In this document: piece after piece, positions 29,187 through 37,513 of the stretch
Numbering within the stretch: position 1 is the stretch's first letter
Layout of the letters: every line of letters begins with the position of its first letter
NCBI RefSeq assembly: GCF_001938985.1
Contig: NZ_MKIN01000021.1
Location: 1-64,000, forward strand
From: Gillisella taibaishanensis
GTDB taxonomy: Bacteria > Pseudomonadota > Alphaproteobacteria > Rhizobiales > Rhizobiaceae
Direction: 5' to 3'
DNA: 64,000 bases
Translations under genes and position numbers: made by a program
Notes under the pieces: model-generated
Told to the model about the DNA's origin: nothing
The model's database searches: none
Seen by the model: the letters and a program-made list of their open reading frames with translations, nothing else

Positions 29187-29192
29187 ATTATA
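29187..29192 (-). promoter_or_regulatory. Candidate -10 box of the small RNA
   Basis: On the minus strand this is a perfect TATAAT inside TATATATAATTCC, placed so that transcription would begin at about 29180, at the foot of the first hairpin. The best -35 at 17-base spacing is AAATTG, a weak match, so an alternative sigma factor or activator is possible. Confidence 0.45.
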
Positions 29193-29276
29193 TATACCTC
29201 AAATCAGCACAATTTCGAGGCAGTTTTACGCAAGTCTGCCATGCGCTATGCGCGTAGCGAATTGCTAAATGGTTAA
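29193..29276. other. Spacer between sulP and the sRNA array
   Basis: An 84-base non-coding stretch upstream of the small-RNA promoter and downstream of sulP on the minus strand. No clear terminator for sulP was found in it, so some read-through from sulP into the array is possible. Confidence 0.35.
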
Positions 29277-30755
29277 TCAATGCCCAACCGATAGAATGGC
29301 CTCCGGGTCACGATGCAGGGCAAAGCGGTCCATCATATGTGCGCTTGCGACATTCAGGCCCTTCACGTCAACGGTTGCTCCCTTGGCGCGCAGCTTCAGC
29401 ACGATCTTGTCGAGGGCGCCCACGGCCGTGATATCCCAGAAATGGGCCTGGGTGACATCGATGACGATGGCTTTTGCCTCGTGATCAAAATCGAATGCCG
29501 CAATGAAGGCTTCCGACGAGGCAAAGAAGATCTGGCCGTCCACTCGGTATAGCCTCGAACCGTCTGCATGATCTTCCGCCGCCACATGGACCATGCGGGC
29601 CACTTTTCCGGCAAAGAACACGCCTGACAGCAGCACACCGACCAGCACGCCCTTCGACAGATCATGCGTTGCAACCACAACGACGACAGTTGCCAGCATG
29701 ACAAGCGAGGACGACGGCGGGTTCTTCCTGAGATCGAGGATCGAGCGCCAGGAGAAGGTGCCGATCGATACCATGATCATGATGGCCACCAGCGCCGCCA
29801 TCGGCACGACGCGCAGGATATCGTCCAGCACTAGCAGCAATGTCAGAAGGAAGACCCCGGCAACGAAAGTGGACAAACGCCCGCGCCCGCCCGAGGAAAT
29901 GTTGATGACGGACTGGCCGATCATGGCGCAGCCCCCCATGCCGCCAAACAGGCCAGCAGCGATATTGCTGGCGCCCTGCCCGATGCATTCCTGGCTCTTG
30001 TTGCTCTGCGTGTCCGTCATGTCATCGACGATTTGCGCGGTCAGCAGCGATTCCAGCAGACCGACAGCGGCGAGCGCCACGGAATAAGGAAAGATGATCT
30101 GTAGCGTCTCAAACGTCAGCGGCACCTGTGGCCAGCCAAAGATTGGCAGGCTGGAGGGCAATTCACCGAGGTCGCTGACGCTGCGGACATCAAACCCGAA
30201 CCACCAGGTCGCCGCCGTCAACACGGCAATCGCCACCAGCGGCGACGGGACGGCCTTGGTCAGGCGCGGGAAGAGATAGATGATGGCAAGCGCAATGGCG
30301 ATCATCACGAAGGTCGACGGTGGCCGTCCGAGCAATTCAGGCAATTGCGCCATGAAGATCAGGATGGCGAGCGAGTTGACGAAGCCGGTCATGACCGAGC
30401 GCGACACGAAGCGCATCAGCCGGCCGAGTTTCAGGAAGCCCGCGAGGATCTGCAGAAGGCCCATCAGCACTGTCGCGGCAAACAGATATTGAATGCCGTG
30501 GTCCTTGACCAGGCCGCCAATCAGCACCGCAGTCGCCGCTGTTGCGGCAGAAATCATGCCGGGGCGGCCGCCGCAAATGGCGGAAACGCAGGCGATGATG
30601 ACGGAGGCAAATAGGCCGATCTTCGGATCGACCCCGGCAATGACCGAAAAGCCGATGGCTTCGGGAATAAGGGCGAGAGCCACGACAATGCCGGAGAGGA
30701 TATCGCCACGGATATTCGAGGACCAGTCTCGCTGGTAACGTTCAAGTTTTTTCAT
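29277..30755 (-). CDS. SulP-family anion transporter with STAS domain
   Basis: A 492-residue membrane protein with about 10-12 hydrophobic segments, starting with [23 protein letters not shown] (the SulP signature region), and a C-terminal STAS domain at about 390-480 ([17 protein letters not shown] and [20 protein letters not shown]). The family moves sulfate, bicarbonate or other anions. The start at 30755 places [11 protein letters not shown] before the first membrane helix; an upstream in-frame extension looks non-coding. No sulfate-assimilation gene is adjacent, so the substrate is open. Confidence 0.88.
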   Translation of the reverse strand: MKKLERYQRDWSSNIRGDILSGIVVALALIPEAIGFSVIAGVDPKIGLFASVIIACVSAICGGRPGMISAATAATAVLIGGLVKDHGIQYLFAATVLMGLLQILAGFLKLGRLMRFVSRSVMTGFVNSLAILIFMAQLPELLGRPPSTFVMIAIALAIIYLFPRLTKAVPSPLVAIAVLTAATWWFGFDVRSVSDLGELPSSLPIFGWPQVPLTFETLQIIFPYSVALAAVGLLESLLTAQIVDDMTDTQSNKSQECIGQGASNIAAGLFGGMGGCAMIGQSVINISSGGRGRLSTFVAGVFLLTLLLVLDDILRVVPMAALVAIMIMVSIGTFSWRSILDLRKNPPSSSLVMLATVVVVVATHDLSKGVLVGVLLSGVFFAGKVARMVHVAAEDHADGSRLYRVDGQIFFASSEAFIAAFDFDHEAKAIVIDVTQAHFWDITAVGALDKIVLKLRAKGATVDVKGLNVASAHMMDRFALHRDPEAILSVGH

Positions 30756-31023
30756 GGATTTTTCACAAGGGTTCAGCGCTGACCGAATGAACGGTCCAAC
30801 ATGTTTCAAAAATGTTGTGCGTTGTCTGGCGGATCGGCGGCCAGAATAGCCACCCGGAATTGCACCGGGTCCAGGGTTAATGCCCTTGTCTATACGGCTT
30901 GTCAGCGAATTGTTCAATCCGCGACGTCGAGCTTTCGCCAGAAAAGTTGGAACAGCGGTGTCCCAGTGCGGTTAAAGCTCAAAGCTGGGGCTTAGCGAGA
31001 CACTCGAACTGATGGAGAGAGCT
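30756..31023. promoter_or_regulatory. Divergent region sulP / copper-storage gene
   Basis: 268 bases between divergent genes. A six-base inverted repeat, CAACAT (30797-30802) and ATGTTG (30812-30817), lies near the sulP start. No CueR-type copper operator was recognised upstream of the copper-storage gene. Confidence 0.3.
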
Positions 31024-31425
31024 ATGCATGTCCGCGAAATGATTTCCACCCACCCGCATTTCCAGGGAAAAGCAGCCGATGCACTGCTGGCCTGCATCGA
31101 GCAATGTTATGCCTGCGCCCAAACCTGCACCAGCTGCGCCGACGCCTGCCTGGGAGAAGCCGAGATAGCGCCGCTCGTCCAGTGCATTCGCCGCAATCTC
31201 GACTGCGCAGATTTATGCATGGCAACCGGCGCCATGGCCTCGCGCCGCACCGGTTCAAACATTGAAGTGCTACGCGCCGCTCTTAACGCTTGCGCAGAAG
31301 CCTGCAGGGTTTGCGGCGCAGAATGCCGCGGCCATGCCGAGATGCACGAACATTGCCGCATCTGCGCCGACGCTTGCCAGAGCTGCGAGCAGGCCTGCCG
31401 AATGGCCCTGCCTCAGGTGCACTGA
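31024..31425 (+). CDS. Cytosolic copper-storage protein, Csp3-like
   Basis: A 133-residue protein with 18 cysteines spaced mostly as CxxxC along predicted helices (ACIEQCYACAQTCTSCADAC near the N terminus and CRICADACQSCEQAC near the end). This is the pattern of four-helix-bundle copper-storage proteins, which hold many Cu(I) ions in the bundle core. No signal peptide or Tat motif is present, so it belongs to the cytosolic (Csp3) group. The ATG at 31024 is preferred over 31012 because GGAGAG then has a normal spacing. No copper exporter or CueR lies nearby. Confidence 0.85.
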   Translation: MHVREMISTHPHFQGKAADALLACIEQCYACAQTCTSCADACLGEAEIAPLVQCIRRNLDCADLCMATGAMASRRTGSNIEVLRAALNACAEACRVCGAECRGHAEMHEHCRICADACQSCEQACRMALPQVH

Positions 31426-31435
31426 TCGGAAACTT

Positions 31436-32761
31436 TCAGAAGCTGGCGACCTTGCCCCAGGCGGAGGTCGCCAGCCGCTCTGGCCGGTAATCCTCGGGAT
31501 CGACAATCGGCTCGGCGCCCGTGATCAGGTCGGCAATCAGATGACCGGCTCCCGGGCCGATGCCGAAGCCATGACCGCTGAAGCCGGCGGCGAGGATGAA
31601 GCCAGGCAGCGTTGGAATTTCGCCGATAGCAGGCACACCATCCGGCGTGCTGTCGATATAGCCGGCCCAGCTTGCTGCAATCGGCTTTCCGGCCAATGCC
31701 GGCAGCAATTCACCGGCGCGGCGATAGGTTTCCGCCACCAGCCTGGCATCGGGCTTGGGATCGAGTATCCGGTTGCGCTCCATTGGCGTTGCCTTGTCGA
31801 GCGCCCATTTGGCAAGCGACTCGTGGCCGCTGCGCAGCCCCTCTGTCGTGCCCGGCTTCAGGCTCTTCCAGCGGCGCTGAAACATAGGCAGAAATGCCTT
31901 GCCGTAGCGGATCTGCTGCGGCGTGAGGTCAACACTGGCGCGGCCGCTGATCGCCAATGTATAGCCGCCATCGCTGCGCTTCGTCACGGAGACGCGGGCG
32001 GTGTGCAGTGCATCCGGTAAGCCTTCGATACCAGGTCCGACAGCCAGGATCGACGACCGAACCGAGGCCTGCGGAAACCTGATATCGAGCTGGTTGCAAA
32101 AGGACGATGCCCAGGCCCCGCCCGCCATGACGACGGTTTTGGTGCGGATCGTGCCTTTTTCCGTCACCACGGCGCTAACGCGGCCGGCCTCGGTCTCCAG
32201 CCCGCGCGCAGCACAGTTCTGCACCACAGTGCCGCCGAATTTCGCCACACCACGAGCAATGACCGGTGCTGCCTTGTTGGGCGCAGCGATGCCGTCGCTT
32301 GGCGAAAAGACACCGCCGAGCCAGGATTTTCCCGTCGCCCTGCCCCGTTCTGATGCTTCCTTTGCGGAGAGTACATGGGTGGTGACGCCAACCGTTGCGG
32401 CAAAGTCGCGCCATTTTGCCCAAGTGGCGATTTCGGCCTCGCTATTGCTGAGATACAGCAGGCCGCAGCGGCGAAAGCCGACATCCTCGCCAATCTCTTC
32501 GGCAAATCGATCCCAGAGATCAAGGCTCTTTGTTGCCATCGGCAATTCGCGCGCATCGCGGTTCTGCTGGCGGCACCAGCCCCAATTGCGGCTCGATTGC
32601 TCGGCGCCGATCTGTCCCTTTTCAAGCAGCACCACGTCAACGCCGCGCTTGGCCAGATAATAGGCCGTGCAGGTCCCGACGATGCCGCCGCCGATAACGA
32701 CGACATCGGCCGAGGCCGGAAGGCTGGAATGGGTTTCGATCCGCATGAGGGGTGCGCGCAT
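31436..32761 (-). CDS. FAD-dependent amine/amino-acid oxidoreductase
   Basis: A 441-residue enzyme of the DAO superfamily. The FAD-binding motif is at residues 19-50 (ADVVVIGGGIVGTCTAYYLA), followed by SSRNWGWCRQQNRD, a segment common in rhizobial D-amino-acid dehydrogenase-like proteins. The C-terminal ILAAGFSGHGFGIGPGAGHL closes the FAD site. AGGAG seven bases before the ATG supports the start at 32761. It is divergent from an Lrp-family gene 218 bases away, which suggests control by an amino acid. Substrate unknown; D-amino acids, sarcosine-like amines or polyamine derivatives are possible. Confidence 0.82.
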   Translation of the reverse strand: MRAPLMRIETHSSLPASADVVVIGGGIVGTCTAYYLAKRGVDVVLLEKGQIGAEQSSRNWGWCRQQNRDARELPMATKSLDLWDRFAEEIGEDVGFRRCGLLYLSNSEAEIATWAKWRDFAATVGVTTHVLSAKEASERGRATGKSWLGGVFSPSDGIAAPNKAAPVIARGVAKFGGTVVQNCAARGLETEAGRVSAVVTEKGTIRTKTVVMAGGAWASSFCNQLDIRFPQASVRSSILAVGPGIEGLPDALHTARVSVTKRSDGGYTLAISGRASVDLTPQQIRYGKAFLPMFQRRWKSLKPGTTEGLRSGHESLAKWALDKATPMERNRILDPKPDARLVAETYRRAGELLPALAGKPIAASWAGYIDSTPDGVPAIGEIPTLPGFILAAGFSGHGFGIGPGAGHLIADLITGAEPIVDPEDYRPERLATSAWGKVASF

Positions 32762-32979
32762 GGCAAGCTCCTTAGTTGACTGCCAGCATAGGGATTTCGC
32801 TCAGCGAAAAGCACCGCGATTGCGCGAGATTCAGCATATCCTTCCGTTTTTCAACCGAGATGATGCTGCGCCGATGCCGAGGCTTTTCAAAGCTTTCCAG
32901 CCTGTTGAAAGGCCTTTCATCGCTTGCTCTTTGCTGGTCGAAGCATATTATGCTGAAAACAAGACAGGGAAGCAGTCGC

Positions 32980-33456
32980 GTGAAGCTCGACAGGATCGAC
33001 ATCAAGATTCTCTATGAATTGCAGAAGAATGGCCGGATCACCAATGTGGAACTGGCTGAGTTGGTGAACCTGTCGCCAAGCCCCTGCCTGATGCGGGTGA
33101 AAAAACTGCAGTCGGAAGGCTTCATCGAAGGTTATTCCGCGCAGATCAACGTCAGCAAGCTTGGCCAGACGCTGACTGTCTTTACCGAGATCACCCTCAA
33201 GAACCACCGACAGATCGATTTCGCCCGCTTTCTTGCCGCCGTCGAGAAGGTCGATCAGGTGATCGAATGCCATCTCGTGTCCGGCGGCTACGATTACATG
33301 CTGAAATTCGTCACCGCTGGGATCGGCGAATATCAGGCGATCATGGAACGTCTGACCGATATGGATATCGGCATCGACAAATATTTCAGCTTCGTGGTGC
33401 TGAAATCGCCGATCGTCAAATCGCATATGCCGCTGACCAGCCTGTTTCCGATGTAG
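32980..33456 (+). CDS. Lrp/AsnC-family regulator
   Basis: A 158-residue Lrp-type protein: N-terminal helix-turn-helix (LDRIDIKILYELQKNGRITN) and a C-terminal ligand-binding domain (FARFLAAVEKVDQVIECHLV and GGYDYMLKFV). GTG at 32980 is chosen because it gives the typical N terminus and AGGGA lies about nine bases upstream; an ATG at 32950 is the alternative. It faces the FAD oxidoreductase and probably controls it. Confidence 0.87.
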   Translation: MKLDRIDIKILYELQKNGRITNVELAELVNLSPSPCLMRVKKLQSEGFIEGYSAQINVSKLGQTLTVFTEITLKNHRQIDFARFLAAVEKVDQVIECHLVSGGYDYMLKFVTAGIGEYQAIMERLTDMDIGIDKYFSFVVLKSPIVKSHMPLTSLFPM

Positions 33457-33468
33457 AGTCCTAAGGGT

Positions 33469-34830
33469 TTAGCCGCGAACAATCGCCTCAGCGGAAAGCG
33501 CAAGACCCAGCAACCTCTCATCATCCCGCGCCAGTGCCGAGATCTGCAGGCCAACCGGCATATCGGCGTCACCAGTGCCGCAAGGGATGGAGACGGCGCA
33601 CCAGTCGAGGAAATTGCCCAGCATGGTATTGCGCAGGGTCTTGGCATTGGTGGCAACAAACAGATCGTCATCGACAGCCAGCGGCGCCGTCAGCGGTGCG
33701 ACATGGGCCACAGTCGGCGTCAGGATAAACTCGTCCGGTCCAAGATCTTCGGCAAAAGCAGCGATCAGCCTTTCCCGCCCTTCCAGCAAGTTGATGTAGG
33801 CGCCAAGCCCGATGGCTTCGCCAAGCCTGGCGCGGGTCGCGACGCGGTGATCCATGCGGCTGGCGGCTTCGCCATGCAGGCGTTCGCGGTGCAGGACATA
33901 GGCCTCGGCTGTCACCAGCGGCCCATGCGCCGCCAGAAGATCGAGCACGGCTTGCATCACCGGAAATTCCTTACGGCGCACCACGGCACCTGCCTCTTCC
34001 AGCCGGCGGATGGCAGCCTCGAAAACGACGACGACCCCGGTTTCGGCACCATTGAAGAATATGGTTTCCGGCACGACGAAGCGGCAACCGGCGAGCGGCT
34101 GGCGCACCACCTGCGGCTGGGTCAGGCCGCACATGGCGGCGTCGATCCAGACAGCGTCCTGCACCGTTCGGCAGAGTGGCCCGAGCGAATCCAGGCTCTT
34201 CGACAGCGGGAAGACCCCGCGCATGGAATAACGGCCCCGCGTTGCCTTATAGCCGACAATGCCGTTGAAGGCGGCGGGGATGCGCACCGACCCGCCGGTA
34301 TCGGTTCCCATCGCGACTGGCACCAGTCCGGCTGCAACAGCAACGCCCGACCCGGAAGACGAACCGCCGGGAACCCGTGCGGCATCCTTGCCATGTGGAT
34401 TTTGCGGGGTGCCATAATGCGGATTGACGCCGAGTCCGGAAAAGGCAAATTCGCTCATATTCACCTGGCCGATCGAGATCATACCGACGCTGGCAAGCGC
34501 TGAGACCACATCAGCATCGCGCTCCGCCGGCGGATCTGTGGCCAGCACGACGGAACCCGCGGTCGTCGTCACACCTTCGAGATCGAACAGATCCTTCCAG
34601 GCAACAGGGATGCCATCCAACATCCCAAGCGACCGGCCATCGCGGATGCGCGCGGCCGAAGCCTCTGCCTCGCGCAGCGCCCGCTCTGCCGTCAACCGGG
34701 TAAAGACCGTTTGGTCGGCGTAGCCGTTGACGGCATCAAGCGTCTGCTGCGCCAGATCGCGCGGGTCGAGCGCGCCTGATTGGATCAGCACGGAAAGCTG
34801 AGCAATGCTCTTGCCGGAATTCGCGGTCAT
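33469..34830 (-). CDS. Amidase-signature hydrolase
   Basis: A 453-residue amidase-signature enzyme. The Ser-cisSer-Lys triad is visible: Lys79 (VAWKDLFD), cis-Ser157 (GGSSSGSG) and nucleophile Ser181 (GTDTGGSVRIP). ATG at 34830 is used because GGAG lies seven bases upstream; an ATG at 34842 is also possible. It is the last gene of a 12-gene operon with a polyamine-type ABC transporter and an imidase/deacetylase-family enzyme. A half-amidase step, cleaving a dicarboxylate monoamide, would complete imide hydrolysis. That role is inference. Confidence 0.85.
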   Translation of the reverse strand: MTANSGKSIAQLSVLIQSGALDPRDLAQQTLDAVNGYADQTVFTRLTAERALREAEASAARIRDGRSLGMLDGIPVAWKDLFDLEGVTTTAGSVVLATDPPAERDADVVSALASVGMISIGQVNMSEFAFSGLGVNPHYGTPQNPHGKDAARVPGGSSSGSGVAVAAGLVPVAMGTDTGGSVRIPAAFNGIVGYKATRGRYSMRGVFPLSKSLDSLGPLCRTVQDAVWIDAAMCGLTQPQVVRQPLAGCRFVVPETIFFNGAETGVVVVFEAAIRRLEEAGAVVRRKEFPVMQAVLDLLAAHGPLVTAEAYVLHRERLHGEAASRMDHRVATRARLGEAIGLGAYINLLEGRERLIAAFAEDLGPDEFILTPTVAHVAPLTAPLAVDDDLFVATNAKTLRNTMLGNFLDWCAVSIPCGTGDADMPVGLQISALARDDERLLGLALSAEAIVRG

Positions 34831-34849
34831 ATCAGTCTCCATTGTTCTT

Positions 34850-36064
34850 TCAGTCCGCAACCAACTGCATCCAGCGGCGAACCAGGTAATTGTGCTCGTC
34901 CATCGTCGTGTTCCACACGGCAATCCGGTTGGCGCGCTGCCAGTAATCGCCACCACTGCGGCGCTGGCCAGCCTTGATGCGGATGGCGCCATCGGGTCCG
35001 GGCAGGTCGGTCTCAGCCGGAAGGCCGCCATACCAGTAGTCCCATTCCGGTTTGGTCAGATAGGCGCGCGAACGCTCCGGCGTCGACATGTAATAGCCTT
35101 GGCGGGCCACGACAGCGCCCGGCCAGCCGGAAATCCACCAGTTGAGATAGTCATAGGCCACGTCCAGCATCCGGCCATCGAGATTGCGCGACAGGCAGAG
35201 TCCCCCATGCCAGGCGCGGTAGCCCTCCGCCGGCACCGCCTGCTCCACCGCCATGCCCTGGCCGGTCAGGATGGTGATCCCTGTCGACCACATGCTCTGG
35301 ATATCCGTCTGACCTTGCGCCATCAGCGCTGCGGCATCCTCGGCCGTGCGCCAGAAGCCCTTGAAGAAACCAGCCTTCTTCTTCTCTGCCAGAATGGCGA
35401 TCAGGCGGTCGATCTCAGCTGTCGTCATGTTGCCGATCGTGTCAAAGCGCATCAGACCGGCGGCTTCGGCGGCAAGGGCCGCGTCGAAAATGCCGATGGC
35501 GGGCTCATCGACCAGTGCCACGCGGCCGGACCAGCGCTCGTCCAGCAAGCTCGCCCAACTGGAAACGCTGGAGCAATCCATTTTATCGGACCGATAGGCG
35601 AAACTGTCGAAATTATGGGTGGTGGGCAGCATGGAGATCTGCCCGGTTGGACGCCCCCCGAGCGACAGGTCCGGCTGCACGAACAGTTTCTTCACCGGCG
35701 CATCTCCCTTGCCGAGTTCCGCGCTCGGCCCGAGCCTGCCGGTCTTGGTGAGATCGGTAATTTCATCCCAGAGCGCGATGCGTTTCAAATCGATCGGCTG
35801 AATCGCACGCCAGTACCAAACGATGTCAAGGTTATGAAAGCACTGGTCGTAGATGTCGTAGTGCTCGGGGCCTTGAGCTGCCTTATGCTGGGTGGTGAGG
35901 AAGTCATTGTTGTCGAACACGACCTCAATGCCGAGATCCTGCTCCGCCCGAAGCCGCAACTGTTCCAGCAGCGAAATCGCCGTGCCCAGCACCCGCAGAC
36001 GCGGCTTGCCCTTGGCATGCACGGCAGGAGCCGGATAGGCGCTGGGCGGATTATGCGTGTTCAT
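34850..36064 (-). CDS. PotD-like binding protein without export signal
   Basis: A 404-residue type 2 periplasmic-binding fold (PotD/PotF-like: GQISMLPTTHNFDSFAYRSD, SSWASLLDERWSGRVALVDE, AVPAEGYRAWHGG, YDYLNWWISGWPGA). It resembles the exported binding protein encoded at 39610-40842. The N terminus (MNTHNPPSAYPAPAVHAKG) has no Sec or Tat signal, and an in-frame stop lies a few codons upstream, so no longer form exists. It may act as a cytoplasmic sensor or binding protein, as NasS does, or be a decayed duplicate. Intact coding argues against decay. Confidence 0.82.
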   Translation of the reverse strand: MNTHNPPSAYPAPAVHAKGKPRLRVLGTAISLLEQLRLRAEQDLGIEVVFDNNDFLTTQHKAAQGPEHYDIYDQCFHNLDIVWYWRAIQPIDLKRIALWDEITDLTKTGRLGPSAELGKGDAPVKKLFVQPDLSLGGRPTGQISMLPTTHNFDSFAYRSDKMDCSSVSSWASLLDERWSGRVALVDEPAIGIFDAALAAEAAGLMRFDTIGNMTTAEIDRLIAILAEKKKAGFFKGFWRTAEDAAALMAQGQTDIQSMWSTGITILTGQGMAVEQAVPAEGYRAWHGGLCLSRNLDGRMLDVAYDYLNWWISGWPGAVVARQGYYMSTPERSRAYLTKPEWDYWYGGLPAETDLPGPDGAIRIKAGQRRSGGDYWQRANRIAVWNTTMDEHNYLVRRWMQLVAD

Positions 36065-36142
36065 TGCGGACCCGTCGATTCTTCATGTGCTGCGCCCCGC
36101 GTGAGCGTAAAACCGCGAAGCCTGCAATGCCATGCCCTGATG

Positions 36143-37135
36143 TCATTTTATCGCAAAGGCCTCGAAGGATCTGCGGATCAGCGCGGTATCCAGCCCGTCG
36201 ACGATGAAGACCAGCCGCGAGCGCCGGTCGTCCGATGGCCAACCTGCCATATGCACCGGCGGATGCACGAGATGCTGGACGCCATGAATGGCAACGGGCC
36301 GTTCCTCGCCTGCAATATTGAGGATGCCCTTGACGCGGATCACCCGCGCGCCGTGCCGGTTGAGCAGCATGGTCAGCCAGAGGCCGAAACCTGTCCAATC
36401 CACGGGCCGGTCGACTGTAACGACGAAGGAGCGGAAATCGCCGCTATGTCCGGTCTCCTCTGGGCTTTCGCAATAGAAACCGCTGGCAGATTGCAGGATA
36501 TCGCCGCGTTGGCTGGCATCGTCGTCCAACAGCCGGGCCGGCGCAAAATCCGCGTCAGCAGCAAGCACAAGCGCCGCATCGGGATTGATCGCGGAGAGGC
36601 GCGCTGCCAGATTCCCCTGCCCCGCCGCTTCCGCCATATCCGTCTTGGTCACCACCAGCCGGTCGGCGATGGCCACCTGGCGCGCCGATTCACCATAGGT
36701 ATCGAGTTGGGCCAGACCGTTCACAGCATCGACGGTGGTGATGACATTGCCATGGCGGAAATGATGGCGCAGCACCGGATCGGCCTTCAGCGTCGACAGG
36801 ATCGGGAATGGATCGGCAAGGCCGGTGCTTTCGATCACCACCCGGCGGAAGGGCGCGATCTCGCCGCGCTCGCGCCGCTCATGCAGGGTGCGAACAGCGT
36901 CCGCGAGATCGCCTCTAATCGTGCAGCAGACGCAGCCGGATTGCAGCAATACGGTATCGCCATCGACCGTTTCCACCAGATCATGGTCGAGGCCGATTTC
37001 GCCGAATTCATTGATAAGCACAGCCGTTTCGGCAAGAGCTGGATCGGCAAGAAGCCGCTTCAGCAGCGTCGTCTTGCCCGAACCGAGAAAGCCGGTCAGC
37101 AGGTTGACTGGAGTAAATTGCGGAATGTCAGCCAT
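36143..37135 (-). CDS. COG0523/CobW-family GTPase
   Basis: A 330-residue G3E GTPase. Walker A is GFLGSGKTT (residues 15-23), the metal-binding CxCC is Cys68-x-Cys70-Cys71, and the guanine-specificity motif is TKTD near 165. A CobW C-terminal domain follows (about 225-325, VDRPVDWTGFGLWL). Members deliver zinc, cobalt, iron or nickel to target proteins. It overlaps an upstream 110-codon gene by eight bases and sits two genes after a metal-dependent hydrolase of the same operon, which is its most likely client. No Zur box or second metal gene is present here. Confidence 0.88.
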   Translation of the reverse strand: MADIPQFTPVNLLTGFLGSGKTTLLKRLLADPALAETAVLINEFGEIGLDHDLVETVDGDTVLLQSGCVCCTIRGDLADAVRTLHERRERGEIAPFRRVVIESTGLADPFPILSTLKADPVLRHHFRHGNVITTVDAVNGLAQLDTYGESARQVAIADRLVVTKTDMAEAAGQGNLAARLSAINPDAALVLAADADFAPARLLDDDASQRGDILQSASGFYCESPEETGHSGDFRSFVVTVDRPVDWTGFGLWLTMLLNRHGARVIRVKGILNIAGEERPVAIHGVQHLVHPPVHMAGWPSDDRRSRLVFIVDGLDTALIRRSFEAFAIK

Positions 37136-37460
37136 GGTTCTCCGCTTCCATCCGCGCGATCATTAAAGGGTCCAGCGGATCGCAAAACCGGCCGGAAAGA
37201 GCTTCCGCCGCCCGCCAGAGATGGCCGAGATCCTCGATAATTTCGGTCTTCCCGGTCAGGCTGGAGAGCAGATAAGAAGCGCCCTGCCAATCGGACACCG
37301 TCAAACCGTAGGCCTTCAGGATGCGGTTGGCAGCGCTGACGCGGTTCATCCGCTCACGCCGACGGTCGACCGGCTCGCCATTGCGGGTATAGACGCCCGG
37401 CCGGGCCACCGCATCAGCCCAATGGTCGTTGCCGCCAATCACGCCGCAGAGCGAACACAT
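37128..37460 (-). CDS. Small cysteine-containing protein paired with CobW
   Basis: A 110-residue protein I cannot name. It begins MCSLCGVIGGNDHW, with a CxxC pair at the very N terminus (one more Cys if the ATG at 37466 is used), and has basic DRRRERMNR near residue 35. A helical second half includes WQGASYLLSSLTGKTEIIEDLGHLW. ATG at 37460 is chosen because AGGAG lies six bases upstream. The eight-base overlap with the GTPase gene implies coupled translation and possibly a physical partnership in metal handling. Confidence 0.75.
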   Translation of the reverse strand: MCSLCGVIGGNDHWADAVARPGVYTRNGEPVDRRRERMNRVSAANRILKAYGLTVSDWQGASYLLSSLTGKTEIIEDLGHLWRAAEALSGRFCDPLDPLMIARMEAENHG

Positions 37461-37513
37461 ACACATCTCCTATTCAGAAAGTGGGGCGGGTCATACCCAC
37501 CCCTATTCTTAGC

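Noticed and set aside
28847..29257. A plus-strand frame crossing the end of cysG and the repeat region
   Set aside because: It runs in another frame over cysG and through the hairpin array. The repeated SD-like sequences are explained better by the minus-strand RNA structure.
34805..37240. An open frame of over 800 codons on the plus strand
   Set aside because: It is antisense to two clearly coding minus-strand genes (the signal-less binding protein and the GTPase). Long antisense frames are common in GC-rich DNA because third-position GC suppresses stops. Its translation shows no recognisable motif.
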